From Enterobacter sp. R4-368 (GTDB taxonomy: Bacteria > Pseudomonadota > Gammaproteobacteria > Enterobacterales > Enterobacteriaceae): 64,000 bases of DNA. A program made the position numbers and the translations under genes. Below the pieces are notes generated by a model. That model made no database searches and was not told the origin of the DNA. It saw only the letters and a list, made by a program, of their open reading frames with translations. Every line of letters begins with the position of its first letter. The first letter of the stretch is position 1. Location of the stretch: the NCBI RefSeq assembly GCF_000410515.1, contig NC_021500.1, positions 992,001 to 1,056,000 of the forward strand, given 5' to 3'. Below are positions 28,884 through 39,536 of the stretch, in pieces.

Positions 28884-29351
28884 ATGACTGACTCCGCTAT
28901 TAACAAAAAACGTAAGCGCTCTATCTGGATCCCGCTGCTGGTGTTAATCACACTCGCAGCTTGCGCCACCGCTGGCTATAGTTACTGGCGTATGCAACAG
29001 AAACCTGCGGCTAGCGCAAAAGTGGAAGCGCCTCCTCCGCCAGCGCCGGTTTTCTTCGCTCTCGACACTTTTACAGTGAATCTGGGCGATGCTGACCGTG
29101 TGTTGTATGTCGGTATCACACTGCGTCTGAAAGATGACGCTACGCGCGCCAGACTTAGCGAATATCTGCCGGAAGTACGCAGCCGCTTGTTGATGTTGTT
29201 CTCACGTCAGGACGCAGCACAGCTTGCAACCAACGAAGGCAAGCAGAACCTTGCTACCGCGATTAAAGAGACGATCGCAACGCCGTTAGTGCCAGGACAG
29301 CCGAAGCAGGAAGTCACTGACGTTCTTTATACAGCTTTCATTTTGCGGTAA
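28884..29351 (+). CDS. fliL: Flagellar basal body-associated protein FliL
   Basis: 155 residues (E. coli 154). Single-pass inner-membrane protein around the stator units. Positive N-terminus (NKKRKRS), membrane helix ~13-35, periplasmic domain with [19 protein letters not shown]. First gene of the fliLMNOPQR block; AGGA lies upstream of ATG 28884. Confidence 0.96.
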   Translation: MTDSAINKKRKRSIWIPLLVLITLAACATAGYSYWRMQQKPAASAKVEAPPPPAPVFFALDTFTVNLGDADRVLYVGITLRLKDDATRARLSEYLPEVRSRLLMLFSRQDAAQLATNEGKQNLATAIKETIATPLVPGQPKQEVTDVLYTAFILR

Positions 29352-29355
29352 AGAC

Positions 29356-30360
29356 ATGGGCGATAGCATTCTTTCTCAGGCCGAAATCGATGCGCTGCTC
29401 AACGGAGACAGCGATAAGAGCGATGATCCGCAACCGGGTATGGGTGGCGATAGCGATATTCGCCCCTATGACCCCAATACCCAGCGCCGCGTGGTGCGTG
29501 AGCGTCTGCAAGCGCTGGAGATCATCAACGAGCGTTTTGCGCGTCAGTTCCGTATGGGGTTGTTTAACTTGCTGCGTCGTAGCCCGGATATCACCGTTGG
29601 CGCGATCCGCATTCAGCCCTATCACGAGTTTGCGCGTAACTTACCCGTTCCGACCAACCTTAACTTGATCCACCTGAAACCCCTGCGCGGCACCGGCCTG
29701 TTTGTTTTCTCGCCAAGCCTGGTGTTTATCGCCGTGGATAACTTGTTCGGTGGTGACGGGCGTTTTCCAACGAAAGTGGAAGGCCGTGAATTTACGCACA
29801 CTGAACAGCGCGTCATTAACCGCATGCTGAAGCTGGCGCTCGAAGCCTATAGCGATGCGTGGAAGGCGATTAACCCGCTGGACGTGGAGTATGTGCGTTC
29901 GGAAATGCAGGTCAAATTTACCAATATTACGACATCGCCGAACGATATCGTCGTCAATACGCCGTTCCATGTTGAGATCGGCAACCTGACGGGTGAGTTC
30001 AATATCTGTCTGCCTTTCAGCATGATAGAACCGCTGCGCGAAATGCTGGTCAACCCGCCGCTGGAAAACTCACGCAGTGAAGACCAGAACTGGCGTGACA
30101 ACCTGGTGCGTCAGGTTCAGCACTCTGAACTGAATTTGATTGCCAATTTCGCGGATATTCCCCTGCGCCTGTCGCAGATACTTAAGCTCCAACCCGGCGA
30201 TGTGCTGCCGATTGATAAACCCGATCGCATTATCGCTCATGTGGACGGCGTACCGGTGCTAACGAGCCAGTATGGTACGGTCAACGGACAATATGCGTTA
30301 CGTGTAGAGCACTTGATAAACCCGATTTTGAATTCGCTGAATGAGGAACAGCCCAAATGA
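29356..30360 (+). CDS. fliM: Flagellar motor switch protein FliM
   Basis: 334 residues, the E. coli length. C-ring protein that binds phosphorylated CheY through the N-terminal peptide; DSILSQAEIDALLNGDS is present intact. Middle CheC-like domain and C-terminal SpoA domain complete. Overlaps fliN by 4 nt. Confidence 0.97.
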   Translation: MGDSILSQAEIDALLNGDSDKSDDPQPGMGGDSDIRPYDPNTQRRVVRERLQALEIINERFARQFRMGLFNLLRRSPDITVGAIRIQPYHEFARNLPVPTNLNLIHLKPLRGTGLFVFSPSLVFIAVDNLFGGDGRFPTKVEGREFTHTEQRVINRMLKLALEAYSDAWKAINPLDVEYVRSEMQVKFTNITTSPNDIVVNTPFHVEIGNLTGEFNICLPFSMIEPLREMLVNPPLENSRSEDQNWRDNLVRQVQHSELNLIANFADIPLRLSQILKLQPGDVLPIDKPDRIIAHVDGVPVLTSQYGTVNGQYALRVEHLINPILNSLNEEQPK

Positions 30361-30773
30361 GTGATATGAACAATCCGTCCGATGAGAACAGCGGAGCACT
30401 GGACGATCTGTGGGCTGACGCGTTGAACGAACAAAAAACCACTCCCGCGACGAAAAGCGCGGCCGATGCCGTGTTTCAGCAGCTCGGCGGTGGTGATGTT
30501 GGCGGCACTCTCCAGGATATCGACCTGATTATGGATATCCCGGTCAAACTGACCGTGGAACTGGGTCGTACGCGTATGACAATTAAAGAGCTGCTGCGTT
30601 TGACGCAGGGTTCCGTGGTGGCACTTGACGGGCTGGCGGGCGAACCGCTGGATATCCTGATCAACGGTTATCTGATTGCTCAGGGTGAAGTGGTGGTCGT
30701 TGCGGATAAATACGGCGTACGTATCACCGATATCATCACCCCTTCCGAGCGTATGCGTCGTTTGAGCCGCTGA
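30357..30773 (+). CDS. fliN: Flagellar motor switch protein FliN
   Basis: 138 residues (E. coli 137). SpoA-domain protein that forms the lower C-ring with FliM and binds FliH. The C-terminal core IPVKLTVELGRTRMTIKELL and GEVVVVADKYGVRITDI is conserved. Translationally coupled to fliM by ATGA. Confidence 0.97.
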   Translation: MSDMNNPSDENSGALDDLWADALNEQKTTPATKSAADAVFQQLGGGDVGGTLQDIDLIMDIPVKLTVELGRTRMTIKELLRLTQGSVVALDGLAGEPLDILINGYLIAQGEVVVVADKYGVRITDIITPSERMRRLSR

Positions 30774-30780
30774 GTCGAGC

Positions 30781-31155
30781 ATGAAAACACAGGCCACGGT
30801 TTCCCAACCGTCTGCCCTTTCCGGTTCGCCACTGTTGCAGGTCAGTGGCGCGCTGTTTGGCATGATCGCGTTAATTCTGATTATCGCGTGGCTCGCCAAA
30901 CGCCTTGGCCTCGGCGGCAAAACCGCCAGCGGCCGGGGTTTAAAAGTGACCGCCAGCACCACGGTTGGCCCGCGTGAACGCGTGGTGATCGTGGATGTTG
31001 AGGATGCACGCCTGGTGCTGGGCGTTACGCCCACCAACATCAATCTGTTGCACAAACTTCCTCCCGCACCCGCAGAAAGTGAAGACGTGAACGTGAAAAA
31101 TGTGGATTTCCAGACCGTGATGAAGAATTTGCTTAAGCGTTCCGGGAGATCCTGA
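30781..31155 (+). CDS. fliO: Flagellar export protein FliO
   Basis: 124 residues (E. coli 121). Single-pass membrane protein (helix ~22-44) that helps assemble the FliP ring. Its stop overlaps the fliP start by one base (TGATG). Confidence 0.93.
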   Translation: MKTQATVSQPSALSGSPLLQVSGALFGMIALILIIAWLAKRLGLGGKTASGRGLKVTASTTVGPRERVVIVDVEDARLVLGVTPTNINLLHKLPPAPAESEDVNVKNVDFQTVMKNLLKRSGRS

Positions 31156-31892
31156 TGCGCCGTTTGTTCTCTTTTGCGCTGGCCGGATTATGGCTGGTTG
31201 CCCCTGCGGCATTTGCACAACTTCCGGGTTTGATTAGCCAGCCGATAGCCGGTGGCGGCCAGAGCTGGTCGCTGCCTGTGCAGACGCTGGTATTTATTAC
31301 CTCGCTCACCTTCCTGCCCGCCATTTTGCTGATGATGACCAGCTTTACACGCATCATCATTGTGTTCGGCCTGCTGCGAAACGCGCTGGGAACACCCTCT
31401 GCGCCGCCGAACCAGGTGCTGCTTGGGCTGGCGCTGTTTTTAACCTTTTTTATTATGTCGCCGGTGATCGACAAGATTTATACCGACGCCTATCAGCCGT
31501 TTAGCGAGAATAAAATCTCTGTCGATGTGGCGCTGGAACGCGGCGCACAACCGCTGCGTGAATTTATGCTGCGCCAGACGCGCGAAGCCGATTTGGCGCT
31601 GTTTGCCCGTCTCTCTAATAGCCCGCCGATTCAGGGGCCGGAAGCCGTATCGATGCGCATTTTGTTGCCCGCTTATGTCACCAGCGAGCTGAAAACCGCA
31701 TTCCAGATTGGTTTTACAATCTTTATTCCGTTCCTGATTATCGATCTGGTGATCGCCAGCGTTCTGATGGCGCTCGGGATGATGATGGTACCGCCCGCAA
31801 CCATTGCCCTGCCGTTCAAACTGATGTTGTTTGTGCTGGTGGATGGCTGGCAGTTACTGGTCAGCTCGCTCGCCCAGAGCTTTTACAGTTAG
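31155..31892 (+). CDS. fliP: Flagellar export gate protein FliP
   Basis: 245 residues, the E. coli length. Core pore-forming subunit of the FliPQR export gate. It has a cleavable signal peptide ending AAFA, as usual for FliP, and several membrane segments; [20 protein letters not shown] is the conserved family stretch. Confidence 0.97.
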   Translation: MRRLFSFALAGLWLVAPAAFAQLPGLISQPIAGGGQSWSLPVQTLVFITSLTFLPAILLMMTSFTRIIIVFGLLRNALGTPSAPPNQVLLGLALFLTFFIMSPVIDKIYTDAYQPFSENKISVDVALERGAQPLREFMLRQTREADLALFARLSNSPPIQGPEAVSMRILLPAYVTSELKTAFQIGFTIFIPFLIIDLVIASVLMALGMMMVPPATIALPFKLMLFVLVDGWQLLVSSLAQSFYS

Positions 31893-31901
31893 GAGTAAGC
31901 C

Positions 31902-32171
31902 ATGACACCAGAATCGGTCATGATGATGGGCACCGAGGCGATGAAAGTCGCACTCGCGCTCGCTGCCCCACTGCTGCTGGTTGCGCTGGTCACGGGCCTG
32001 GTTATCAGTATTTTGCAGGCGGCGACACAGATCAACGAAATGACGCTCTCCTTTATCCCGAAAATCATCGCCGTGTTTGTCACGATTGTGGTTGCCGGGC
32101 CGTGGATGCTGAATTTACTGCTTGATTACATGCGCACCCTGTTCAACAACATTCCCTATATCATCGGGTAA
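31902..32171 (+). CDS. fliQ: Flagellar export gate protein FliQ
   Basis: 89 residues, the E. coli length. Two membrane helices; contains the conserved [16 protein letters not shown] loop. Sits 9 nt after fliP and 8 nt before fliR. Confidence 0.97.
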   Translation: MTPESVMMMGTEAMKVALALAAPLLLVALVTGLVISILQAATQINEMTLSFIPKIIAVFVTIVVAGPWMLNLLLDYMRTLFNNIPYIIG

Positions 32172-32179
32172 GCCGACTT

Positions 32180-32977
32180 ATGTTGAACGTCACCAGCGAT
32201 CAGTGGCTGCATTGGATCAGTATGTATTTCTGGCCACTGCTGCGCGTGATGGCGTTAATTATGACCGCGCCGATCCTCAGTGAATCGCGTATTCCGCGCC
32301 GGATAAAAGTGGGGCTGGGGATGGTGATTACCATCGTTATCGCCCCCACCTTGCCGCCAACGCCGGATGTACCGGTATTCGCCCCGGCGGCGCTTTGGCT
32401 GGCGCTACAGCAGATCCTGATTGGCGTCGCGCTCGGTTTTACGATGCAGTTCGCCTTTGCGACCATTCGTACCGCCGGTGAGCTGATTGGCCTGCAAATG
32501 GGCCTCTCTTTCGCCACCTTTGTCGACCCCACCAGCCACTTAAACATGCCGGTGCTGGCGCGCATCCTCGATATGCTGGCGCTGCTGCTGTTCCTCACGT
32601 TTAACGGGCATTTGTGGTTAATCTCGATGCTGGTTGATACCTTCCACACCCTGCCGATTGGCGGTAACCCGGTAAACAGCAATGCGTATCTGGCGCTGAC
32701 GCGTGCGGCAGGCATGATCTTCCTCAATGGGTTGATGCTGGCGTTACCGGTTATCACATTGCTGCTGACCATTAACCTTTCCCTTGGTTTACTGAACCGC
32801 ATGGCACCGCAATTGTCGGTGTTCGTGATTGGTTTTCCCGTTACGTTAAGCGTTGGGATTTTACTGATGGCGGCAATGATGCCGTTAATCGCCCCTTATT
32901 GTGAGCGATTATTCAGTGAGATTTTCAATCTGTTAGCTGATATTGTTAGCGAACTTCCACAGAATAGTAATCCCTGA
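32180..32977 (+). CDS. fliR: Flagellar export gate protein FliR
   Basis: 265 residues (E. coli 261). Multi-pass membrane subunit completing the FliPQR gate. Family sequence [12 protein letters not shown] and the membrane-helix pattern are clear. Last gene of the flagellar block; no strong terminator hairpin was seen after it. Confidence 0.96.
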   Translation: MLNVTSDQWLHWISMYFWPLLRVMALIMTAPILSESRIPRRIKVGLGMVITIVIAPTLPPTPDVPVFAPAALWLALQQILIGVALGFTMQFAFATIRTAGELIGLQMGLSFATFVDPTSHLNMPVLARILDMLALLLFLTFNGHLWLISMLVDTFHTLPIGGNPVNSNAYLALTRAAGMIFLNGLMLALPVITLLLTINLSLGLLNRMAPQLSVFVIGFPVTLSVGILLMAAMMPLIAPYCERLFSEIFNLLADIVSELPQNSNP

Positions 32978-32994
32978 CTTTAGTAATGCCTTTC

Positions 32995-33008
32995 TGAGGA
33001 TATTCCTA
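32995..33008 (+). promoter_or_regulatory. RcsAB box upstream of rcsA
   Basis: TGAGGATATTCCTA matches the 14-bp RcsAB consensus TaAGaatatTCctA at nearly all conserved positions. It lies about 245 nt upstream of the rcsA start, consistent with the known positive autoregulation of rcsA in enteric bacteria. Confidence 0.8.
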
Positions 33009-33253
33009 AAGTTAAATTTGAAAAACATCCCCCACCATATATCTGGCGCGGCTTATTTGTTTTTAGCCTTCTCACATAACGCAACATTTACTTTACTTTA
33101 AGATGATTCCTGGCAAATTATACCTAACTTTACGGGATAGTGGGTTCGCCTGAAGTTTCGCGTCGTACTTCAGTAATATAAGTTTTTCCTGTATGGCTTC
33201 TGAAGCTTCTGGCGGGTGGTGAATTATCGTTACGCATTGAGTGAGGGTATGCC

Positions 33254-33877
33254 ATGTCAACGATTATTATGGATTTATGCAGTTATACCCGGTTGGGATT
33301 AACAGGGTATCTGACAAGCCGGGGGGTTAAAAAGCGAGATATCAACGACATCCAGACTGTTGATGAACTCGAATCAGCTTGCGCCACACTCCAGCCAACC
33401 GTGGTGTTTATTAATGAGGACTGCTTTATTCATGACCCAAGCAGCAGTCAACACATTAAGCAAGTCATTAATCAGCATCCCCGTACACTTTTTATTGTGT
33501 TTATGGCTATCGCCAATATCCACTTTGATGAATATCTTTTGGTTCGCAAAAACTTATTGATTAGTTCTAAATCAATCAAGCCTGAGTCGCTGGATAATAT
33601 TCTGGGAGATTGTCTCAACAAAGAGAAAAAAAGCGTTGGGACCATTAACTTACCAACACTTTCACTAAGTCGTACCGAGTCAAGCATGTTGAGAATGTGG
33701 ATGTCCGGGCAGGATACGATTCAAATCTCCGATCAGATGAATATTAAAGCGAAAACGGTATCATCACATAAGGGTAATATTAAAAGAAAAATTAAAACGC
33801 ATAATAAGCAGGTTATATATCATGTAGTGCGGCTAACAGATAATGTTACCACCGGTATATTTGTTAATATGCGTTGA
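33254..33877 (+). CDS. rcsA: Colanic acid capsule activator RcsA
   Basis: 207 residues, the E. coli length. LuxR-type regulator that forms heterodimers with RcsB to switch on capsule genes and repress flhDC. The C-terminal helix-turn-helix is at ~135-195 ([30 protein letters not shown]). The N-terminal half lacks a phosphoacceptor receiver motif, as known for RcsA. The gene is AT-rich, typical for this H-NS-silenced, Lon-degraded regulator. Confidence 0.96.
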   Translation: MSTIIMDLCSYTRLGLTGYLTSRGVKKRDINDIQTVDELESACATLQPTVVFINEDCFIHDPSSSQHIKQVINQHPRTLFIVFMAIANIHFDEYLLVRKNLLISSKSIKPESLDNILGDCLNKEKKSVGTINLPTLSLSRTESSMLRMWMSGQDTIQISDQMNIKAKTVSSHKGNIKRKIKTHNKQVIYHVVRLTDNVTTGIFVNMR

Positions 33878-33897
33878 GGATATTTTTTATTTATTCA

Positions 33898-33913
33898 CCC
33901 TCCAGGCGGAGGG
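33898..33913. terminator. Hairpin between convergent rcsA and dsrB
   Basis: CCCTCC-AGGC-GGAGGG, a 6-bp GC stem without a convincing T-run on either side; a weak, perhaps bidirectional terminator. Confidence 0.4.
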
Positions 33914-33920
33914 CGAAATA

Positions 33921-34109
33921 TTAATCTGCACGTTCTACAAATACGCCGTCCGGGTGGTCTTTTTCATTAAAGAACCAAATCCCGAGCGGGTAATCTTCCA
34001 ATGAGACCAGGTACATCGTACCTTCATTAAACGCTTCGACAGCCAATACCACCCCCGGACGGCGTGGACCCCCGTCCGTTTTGACCGTAACCCGATCGTT
34101 AACTTTCAT
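33921..34109 (-). CDS. dsrB: DsrB small protein
   Basis: 62 residues, the E. coli length, beginning [15 protein letters not shown] small beta-rich protein of unknown function, sigma-S dependent in E. coli. AGGAGGG lies upstream of ATG 34109. Conserved position between rcsA and dsrA. Confidence 0.93.
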   Translation of the reverse strand: MKVNDRVTVKTDGGPRRPGVVLAVEAFNEGTMYLVSLEDYPLGIWFFNEKDHPDGVFVERAD

Positions 34110-34236
34110 AAGTACCCTCCTCTCGCATTTACGCCAGTGTAGAACAAAACCGCAGCCCTGACAGCGTGCCTGCGTTTAGCTGGCGATTTTTTCTACCGAC
34201 TATACTTAACACTGCATTTATGAAGGAGGTGACGGC

Positions 34237-34467
34237 GTGAAAACAGTCAAAGAGTACAGCGAGACCGCAAAGCGGGACGTGCATATCGATGTTGATGCCC
34301 TGCTGGCTGCGATTAACGAAATCAGCGAAAGCGAAGTGCATCGTGTCGACGACGAAGATGGCCAGCGCGTGAGCGTGGATGGTCGGGAATATCATACCTG
34401 GCGGGAACTGGCGGAAGCATTTGAACTGGACGTGCATGACTTCAGTATTACGGAGGCGAATCGCTGA
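34237..34467 (+). CDS. yodD: YodD family stress-related small protein
   Basis: 76 residues (E. coli 75), acidic; MKTVKEYSETAKRDV at the start. In E. coli linked to peroxide/acid stress and of unknown mechanism. GGAGG precedes ATG 34237. It ends a few bases before the 3' end of the convergent dsrA gene. Confidence 0.9.
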   Translation: MKTVKEYSETAKRDVHIDVDALLAAINEISESEVHRVDDEDGQRVSVDGREYHTWRELAEAFELDVHDFSITEANR

Positions 34468-34469
34468 AG

Positions 34470-34555
34470 AAAACATCCCGGCCGCCGAAACGGCCGGGAC
34501 AAACTTGCTCTCGCAAGAAGCACTTAAAATTCGTACACCAGGGAATCTGATGTGG
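34470..34555 (-). ncRNA. dsrA: DsrA small regulatory RNA
   Basis: About 86 nt. The minus strand carries the DsrA core ACATCAGAT..CCTGGTGT, then ACGAATTTTAAGTG (rpoS-pairing region), CTTCTTGC..GCAAG (second stem) and a GC-rich terminator stem (TCCCGGCCG with CGGCCGGGA) with T-tail. With Hfq, DsrA activates rpoS and represses hns translation. The oligo-T tract in the pairing region is shorter than in E. coli and the terminator stem sequence differs. A possible promoter is TTGTCA/TATAAA (minus strand, 34584-34589 and 34563-34568), with a short 15-nt spacer. Exact ends are inferred. Confidence 0.92.
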
Positions 34556-34689
34556 GGACAACTTTATAGATAAAACGTCCACATGACAAGAAATAACTAT
34601 AAATCAATGAATTAGCAGATACATCTGTATTCTACTGCATACAATGCGCGACAAAAGTCTCCCGACTCATACTGCCAAAGGAGCTCACT

Positions 34690-35520
34690 ATGCCGAGCCT
34701 GGACGACCCGTTACTGATCTTTTCTGACATAGAAGGAACGCTGCTGGATAGCCACACCGGTGAATGGCAACCCGCTGCCGGGTGGCTTGCGCGCCTGCGC
34801 CAGCGCCAGATACCAGTGATCCTCTGTAGCAGCAAAACCGCGGCAGAAATGATCGCTGTGCAAAACATGCTGCAACTGCAAGGTCTGCCTTTTATTGCCG
34901 AAAACGGCGCGGTGATTCAGTTAGATGAACACTGGCAAGATCATGACGACTACCCAAGGATTATTACGGGTTCCCCCCATGCGGAAATCGCCCGTGTGCT
35001 GACTCAATTACGCCTGAGCAATGGCTGGAAATTCACAACCTTTACAGAGCTGGATGAACATGTGCTGGCAGAGTTAACAGGCCTTACGCCTGCGCAGGCT
35101 ACTCTCGCTAAGTTGCAGGAAGCCTCTGAAACCCTGATCTGGCGCGACAGCGATGAACACATGGCCGCCTTTGATGATGCGCTGGCGCAACTGGGCTTAC
35201 GTGTTGTTCAGGGAGCCCGTTTCTGGCATGTGCTGGATGAGCGCGGCGGAAAAGATCAGGCCGTAAACTGGCTGACCCGGCAATATCGCCATTACCGGGG
35301 TAAACGCGCTGTCACGGTCGGGCTGGGTGACGGGCCAAACGATGCGCCGCTACTTGATAACGTTGACTACGCCGTGGTGGTAAAAGGCCTTAATCGTCAG
35401 GGAGTAACGCTGCGTCAGGATAGCCCGCCACGGGTTTATCACACGCAACAAGAGGGAGCTGCGGGCTGGCGTGAAGGTCTGGATCACCTCTTTGGCATCA
35501 CATCCACTGAACAGACCTGA
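34690..35520 (+). CDS. yedP: YedP, mannosyl-3-phosphoglycerate phosphatase-like HAD protein with altered motif I
   Basis: 276 residues (E. coli 271). HAD superfamily, Cof/MPGP type. Motif II is LCSSKT and motif IV is [12 protein letters not shown]. Motif I reads FSDIEGT: the nucleophile D13 is kept, but the second Asp, the general acid/base in HAD phosphatases (DLDGT in E. coli), is Glu at 15. Activity may be reduced or changed. Its 3' end overlaps convergent dgcQ by 37 bp. The physiological substrate is unknown. Confidence 0.92.
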   Translation: MPSLDDPLLIFSDIEGTLLDSHTGEWQPAAGWLARLRQRQIPVILCSSKTAAEMIAVQNMLQLQGLPFIAENGAVIQLDEHWQDHDDYPRIITGSPHAEIARVLTQLRLSNGWKFTTFTELDEHVLAELTGLTPAQATLAKLQEASETLIWRDSDEHMAAFDDALAQLGLRVVQGARFWHVLDERGGKDQAVNWLTRQYRHYRGKRAVTVGLGDGPNDAPLLDNVDYAVVVKGLNRQGVTLRQDSPPRVYHTQQEGAAGWREGLDHLFGITSTEQT

Positions 35521-37181
35521 TTGCGACCACTGTTTTTCGCCCGGTATAAGCGGCTATCGGCGACGGATTGCAGATATTCAAAATCGTAATTGCCGTTTTC
35601 CTGCGCATCGCAGACGCCGAGGGAAACCGTGATGCGCAATGTCGTACGCTTGTGGATCAGGATCTCTTTACTTTCAATGCGCGAACGGATGTGCTCGGCA
35701 ACCTGTACCGCCTGCTCAAGTGTGCTGTCCGGTAATAAAATACAGAACTCCTCGCCGCCGACGCGCCCGGCAACATCCTGCTCTCTGAGGGAACTGCTGA
35801 TAAGCCCGGCGGCGTGGGATAGTACCAAATCACCAGCCTGATGGCCGAACTGGTCATTGACGCCCTTAAAATGGTCAATATCAAGCTGAATGATTGAGAA
35901 AGGCCGTCGCTGAACCCGCGCTTCTTCAGATAACACTTTCGCCTGCTCAAAAAACGAGCCCCGATTATAAAGGCGCGTCAGCGGGTCGAACCACGCCTGC
36001 CATTGCAGCGTGTGTTGCATGCTATACAAGTTGGTCACCATTCTGCGGATGACCACCCAGGAAAAAAGCAACATGCCGGTAAACAACACCCACAACAGCG
36101 AGAGCGCAATGCTGATACGCCCGAAATCCCCGGAGAGGCCTTCCTGCAAAGAGTGAATGCGCACCAGCACGCCGCCAAAATGTTTAAGTTTTTGCCAGCT
36201 CACATAACGGGTGCCCAGATGCAGGCCACCGACGGTATCGCGTGTCATGTCTGCTTGTAGCTTAGCGATCTCATCCTGATTAAACTCACCGCTGGCATTC
36301 TGTTGCGGTTGCGTACTGGTCAGCAGCCGGAAATGGTTATCGTAAAGCTGATACTCCCCGCCATCCTGCTGGAGTTGTACGCCAACCAGTAACGGCTTAA
36401 TCGCACTCAACGGGAAACTCATGACCAGTACACCGTACCAATAGTATTCATAATCAAGCGGCACACTGGCGGCAACAAAGCTGTTGCTTTCTGAGTTGGT
36501 AAAAAACGTGAACCAGCGAACCCCACGCGCGCGGTTTTTCTGCAGCTGTTGGCTGCTAAACCAGGGGCGCGTTAATAAGCGGTAATAGGTAGAAATAATG
36601 TCCTGCTCATGCTCAACCGCGCGCGTAGAGAGGAAAAAGCCCGCACGTGAGAAATAATAAGCCTGACGCGGCAACATAGAGGCCTCAGAGGAGAGGCGAA
36701 ACAGGTAGCCAAGTTCCATTGCCGCCGTGAGTTCGTTGTGCAACAGCTCCTCGTCGCGACGCAGCAGCTCGCTCTGTTCAACCAAAGCATCGGAAACGCC
36801 GTAAATGGGCAGCGTCCGGCTGTTATCCAGCCCAATCTGCCAGTACGGTAAGGCACGTTTACGATCAAACTCGCCCTGCACGGAATTTAACGCTTCAAAT
36901 CCCAACGGCGTTTGCAGGGCGGCCTGCATCCCATTTCGGAAAAAGAGCAACCGGTCCACACCGACCTGAAACTGCATATCCAGCGCATTACTGACGTTTT
37001 CCAGCGCGCTACGCTGGCTGGCGACATAAGCCCCCTGCAGCACAATGACTTCACGCCACGTCAGGATCGTCGAGCACACCATCACGATCACAAAGCAAAG
37101 GTTGACCACCTGAGCCGGAACAAAATAGCGCTGCAGTTGTTTAAACGACCTGGGCTGTTTTACGACACGGTTCTGCCGCAC
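35484..37181 (-). CDS. dgcQ: Diguanylate cyclase DgcQ (YedQ), cellulose-linked
   Basis: 565 residues (E. coli 564). Inner-membrane enzyme making c-di-GMP; helices near 20-42 and 360-385 bracket a CHASE7-type periplasmic sensor. The GGDEF domain has GGEEF at 475-479 and an inhibition site REQD (466-469) at the right distance. In E. coli it can promote cellulose production and lower motility. Convergent overlap with yedP by 37 bp. Confidence 0.95.
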   Translation of the reverse strand: MRQNRVVKQPRSFKQLQRYFVPAQVVNLCFVIVMVCSTILTWREVIVLQGAYVASQRSALENVSNALDMQFQVGVDRLLFFRNGMQAALQTPLGFEALNSVQGEFDRKRALPYWQIGLDNSRTLPIYGVSDALVEQSELLRRDEELLHNELTAAMELGYLFRLSSEASMLPRQAYYFSRAGFFLSTRAVEHEQDIISTYYRLLTRPWFSSQQLQKNRARGVRWFTFFTNSESNSFVAASVPLDYEYYWYGVLVMSFPLSAIKPLLVGVQLQQDGGEYQLYDNHFRLLTSTQPQQNASGEFNQDEIAKLQADMTRDTVGGLHLGTRYVSWQKLKHFGGVLVRIHSLQEGLSGDFGRISIALSLLWVLFTGMLLFSWVVIRRMVTNLYSMQHTLQWQAWFDPLTRLYNRGSFFEQAKVLSEEARVQRRPFSIIQLDIDHFKGVNDQFGHQAGDLVLSHAAGLISSSLREQDVAGRVGGEEFCILLPDSTLEQAVQVAEHIRSRIESKEILIHKRTTLRITVSLGVCDAQENGNYDFEYLQSVADSRLYRAKNSGRNQVCSVDVMPKR

Positions 37182-37241
37182 ACGGGCTCCCTGAAATCTC
37201 TGTGAGTGCTCTTTCGCCCCGCTCGTATTTTATCCGGCAAT

Positions 37242-37269
37242 AAAAACGCCCAGCAATGCCGGGCGTTTT
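37242..37269 (-). terminator. Terminator of yodC
   Basis: AAAACGCCC, 9-nt loop, GGGCGTTTT, with A-run on the plus-strand left side giving a T-run for minus transcripts, 6 nt past the yodC stop. Confidence 0.85.
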
Positions 37270-37274
37270 AGTGG

Positions 37275-37457
37275 TTATGCTTCTTCGTGGATCCGCCGCC
37301 TGTCGCCAGGCATCAGCTCATCTTCACGAAAGGCTTCCCGTTTGACGCCGTAGCCGTCATACCAGCGGCACTCAACCATACCGCTGGCATAACCGGTAAC
37401 AATCATGAGCGGACCACCCTTTTTACTCTGCACTTCATCGCTGACCAAAAAGACCAT
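37275..37457 (-). CDS. yodC: YodC family small protein
   Basis: 60 residues (E. coli 60), starting MVFLVSDEVQSKKGGP. DUF2158-type; a small, probably SH3-like beta protein of unknown function. Conserved order dgcQ-yodC-yedI. Confidence 0.9.
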   Translation of the reverse strand: MVFLVSDEVQSKKGGPLMIVTGYASGMVECRWYDGYGVKREAFREDELMPGDRRRIHEEA

Positions 37458-37536
37458 TCTTGCCTCCGGTATCAGGGCGAAACTTTTTCACCTTAGACGA
37501 AGTTACTTAAATTTGCATAATCCCTGCCGCGAGATT

Positions 37537-38448
37537 TTATTTTTCACCGCCACGTAAACGTTCCACACCTTTCAAAACCGCGACCACCACGGCACCAATC
37601 ACAAAGCCCAGCACCAGGTTGGCCGCCATCGGTGTCAGCGCCTGTAGCAGTGCGGGCTGGCTCGCGGCAAAATGTTCGATAGCGTGATGTAACGGCGCAA
37701 TACCATGTACCACAATCCCGCCACCGACCAGGAACATTGCCAGCGTACCAACGACAGACAGGATCTTCATAAGCCAGGGCGCGGTGAATAACAACCCTTT
37801 CCCCAGCCCTTGCGTCAGAACGCCCGGTTTCTCTACCAGCCAGTAGCCCATATCATCGAGCTTCACGATGATACCCACCAGCCCGTAAACACCAATGGTA
37901 ACCAGCACCGCGATACCCGACAGGATCAGCACCTGATTCAGCAAAGGCGCGTCGGCAACGATGCCAAGCGTGATGGCAACAATCTCGGCAGAGAGAATAA
38001 AATCGGTGCGCACCGCGCCTTTGATTTTATCTTTCTCGAACTGCTGCGGATCCTGCGCTGCCAGCGCCTCCAGACGCTGCTGGCGCGCCTCCGGGCTCTC
38101 TTTATGTTTACGCGCCTCAAACGTGTGCAGCACTTTTTCCACACCTTCAAAGCATAAAAATGCGCCGCCAAGCATCAACAAAGGTGTAATGGCCCAGGGG
38201 ATGAAGGCGCTAATCAGTAACGCCAGCGGGACGAGAATCACCTTATTCAGCAATGACCCACGCGCGACGCTCCACACCACCGGCAATTCACGATTGGCGC
38301 GCACGCCGGTGACTTGCTGCGCGTTAAGCGAAAGATCGTCGCCCAGCACACCGGCGGTCTTTTTCGCCGCCAGTTTGCCCATCACTGAAATATCATCCAG
38401 CAACGTCGCAATATCATCGAGTAATGTTAATAAACTACTTCCTGCCAA
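37537..38448 (-). CDS. yedI: YedI inner-membrane protein (DUF808)
   Basis: 303 residues (E. coli 305). Several hydrophobic segments and the DUF808 start [20 protein letters not shown]. Function unknown. Position between yodC and divergent yedA is conserved. Confidence 0.93.
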   Translation of the reverse strand: MAGSSLLTLLDDIATLLDDISVMGKLAAKKTAGVLGDDLSLNAQQVTGVRANRELPVVWSVARGSLLNKVILVPLALLISAFIPWAITPLLMLGGAFLCFEGVEKVLHTFEARKHKESPEARQQRLEALAAQDPQQFEKDKIKGAVRTDFILSAEIVAITLGIVADAPLLNQVLILSGIAVLVTIGVYGLVGIIVKLDDMGYWLVEKPGVLTQGLGKGLLFTAPWLMKILSVVGTLAMFLVGGGIVVHGIAPLHHAIEHFAASQPALLQALTPMAANLVLGFVIGAVVVAVLKGVERLRGGEK

Positions 38449-38624
38449 AATGTCTTCCTTTTGAATTTATGATGTCACGCTTCTCAGTATGATGGAAAAA
38501 GTCCGGGACGAAAATCACCACCTTGAGTCAACAAAAATTTAACACTTCTTTCGCAATTAACCACTCGCCAGGCCGATAGTTTTAACGTTTACTATAAGCC
38601 TCTTATCTTTTGCCGTGGTGGGTT

Positions 38625-39536
38625 ATGCGTTTCAGGCAGGTTTTACCGCTTATTGGCGCGCTTTTCGCGCTCTATATTATTTGGGGTTCCACGTACTTTG
38701 TTATTCGCATTGGTGTTGAAAGCTGGCCGCCGTTTATGCTGGCCGGTACACGCTTTTTATCTGCGGGCGTCATTCTGACCAGCGTCTTATTACTGACCGG
38801 CCATAAATTGCCGCCGCTGCGCCCGATGCTTAATGCCGCACTGATTGGCGTGCTGCTGCTGGCGGTGGGCAACGGGTTTGTGACCGTCGCCGAACACCAA
38901 AATGTGCCATCGGGAATTGCCGCTGTTGTTGTGGCGACCGTTCCGTTATTTACCTTGTGTTTCAGTCACTTTTTCGGCATTAAGACGCGAAAACTTGAAT
39001 GGTTTGGCATAGCCATTGGTCTGGCAGGCATTGTTTTACTTAATAGCGGCGGGAATTTAAGCGGTAATCCGTGGGGGGCCGTGTTGATTCTGGTCGGTTC
39101 GCTAAGCTGGGCATTTGGCTCGGTATACGGTTCGCGCATTGAACTGCCGGGCGGCATGATGGCGGGCGCAATCGAAATGCTGGCCGCAGGCATTGTGTTG
39201 TTAGCGGCTTCGGCATTGAGTGGCGAGCGCCTTAGCGCAGTACCGCCACTTTCCGGTTTCTTTGCCGTCGGTTATCTGGCGCTCTTTGGCTCCATTATCG
39301 CCATCAACGCCTATATGTATCTGATCCGCAACGTCTCGCCTGCCGTTGCCACCAGCTATGCGTATGTCAATCCGGTTGTCGCCGTGCTGCTCGGCACAAG
39401 TTTTGGCGGGGAACATCTCTCATCCGTGGAATGGCTGGCGTTGGGCATTATTATTATGGCGGTGGTACTGGTGACGCTGGGTAAATATCTCATTCCGGCG
39501 CGCCCGATCGTTACGCCTTGCGAGGCAGAGAAGTAA
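38625..39536 (+). CDS. yedA: YedA, EamA-family transporter
   Basis: 303 residues from ATG 38625; an upstream in-frame TTG is rejected because MRFRQVLPLIGALFALY is the family start. Ten membrane helices in two EamA repeats; drug/metabolite transporter superfamily, substrate unknown. The 3' end overlaps the convergent vsr gene by 26 bp. Confidence 0.93.
   Translation: MRFRQVLPLIGALFALYIIWGSTYFVIRIGVESWPPFMLAGTRFLSAGVILTSVLLLTGHKLPPLRPMLNAALIGVLLLAVGNGFVTVAEHQNVPSGIAAVVVATVPLFTLCFSHFFGIKTRKLEWFGIAIGLAGIVLLNSGGNLSGNPWGAVLILVGSLSWAFGSVYGSRIELPGGMMAGAIEMLAAGIVLLAASALSGERLSAVPPLSGFFAVGYLALFGSIIAINAYMYLIRNVSPAVATSYAYVNPVVAVLLGTSFGGEHLSSVEWLALGIIIMAVVLVTLGKYLIPARPIVTPCEAEK

Noticed and set aside
30237..31055. 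272-codon minus-strand frame opposite fliM, fliN and fliO
   Set aside because: Crosses three conserved genes and has no recognisable sequence or start signal.
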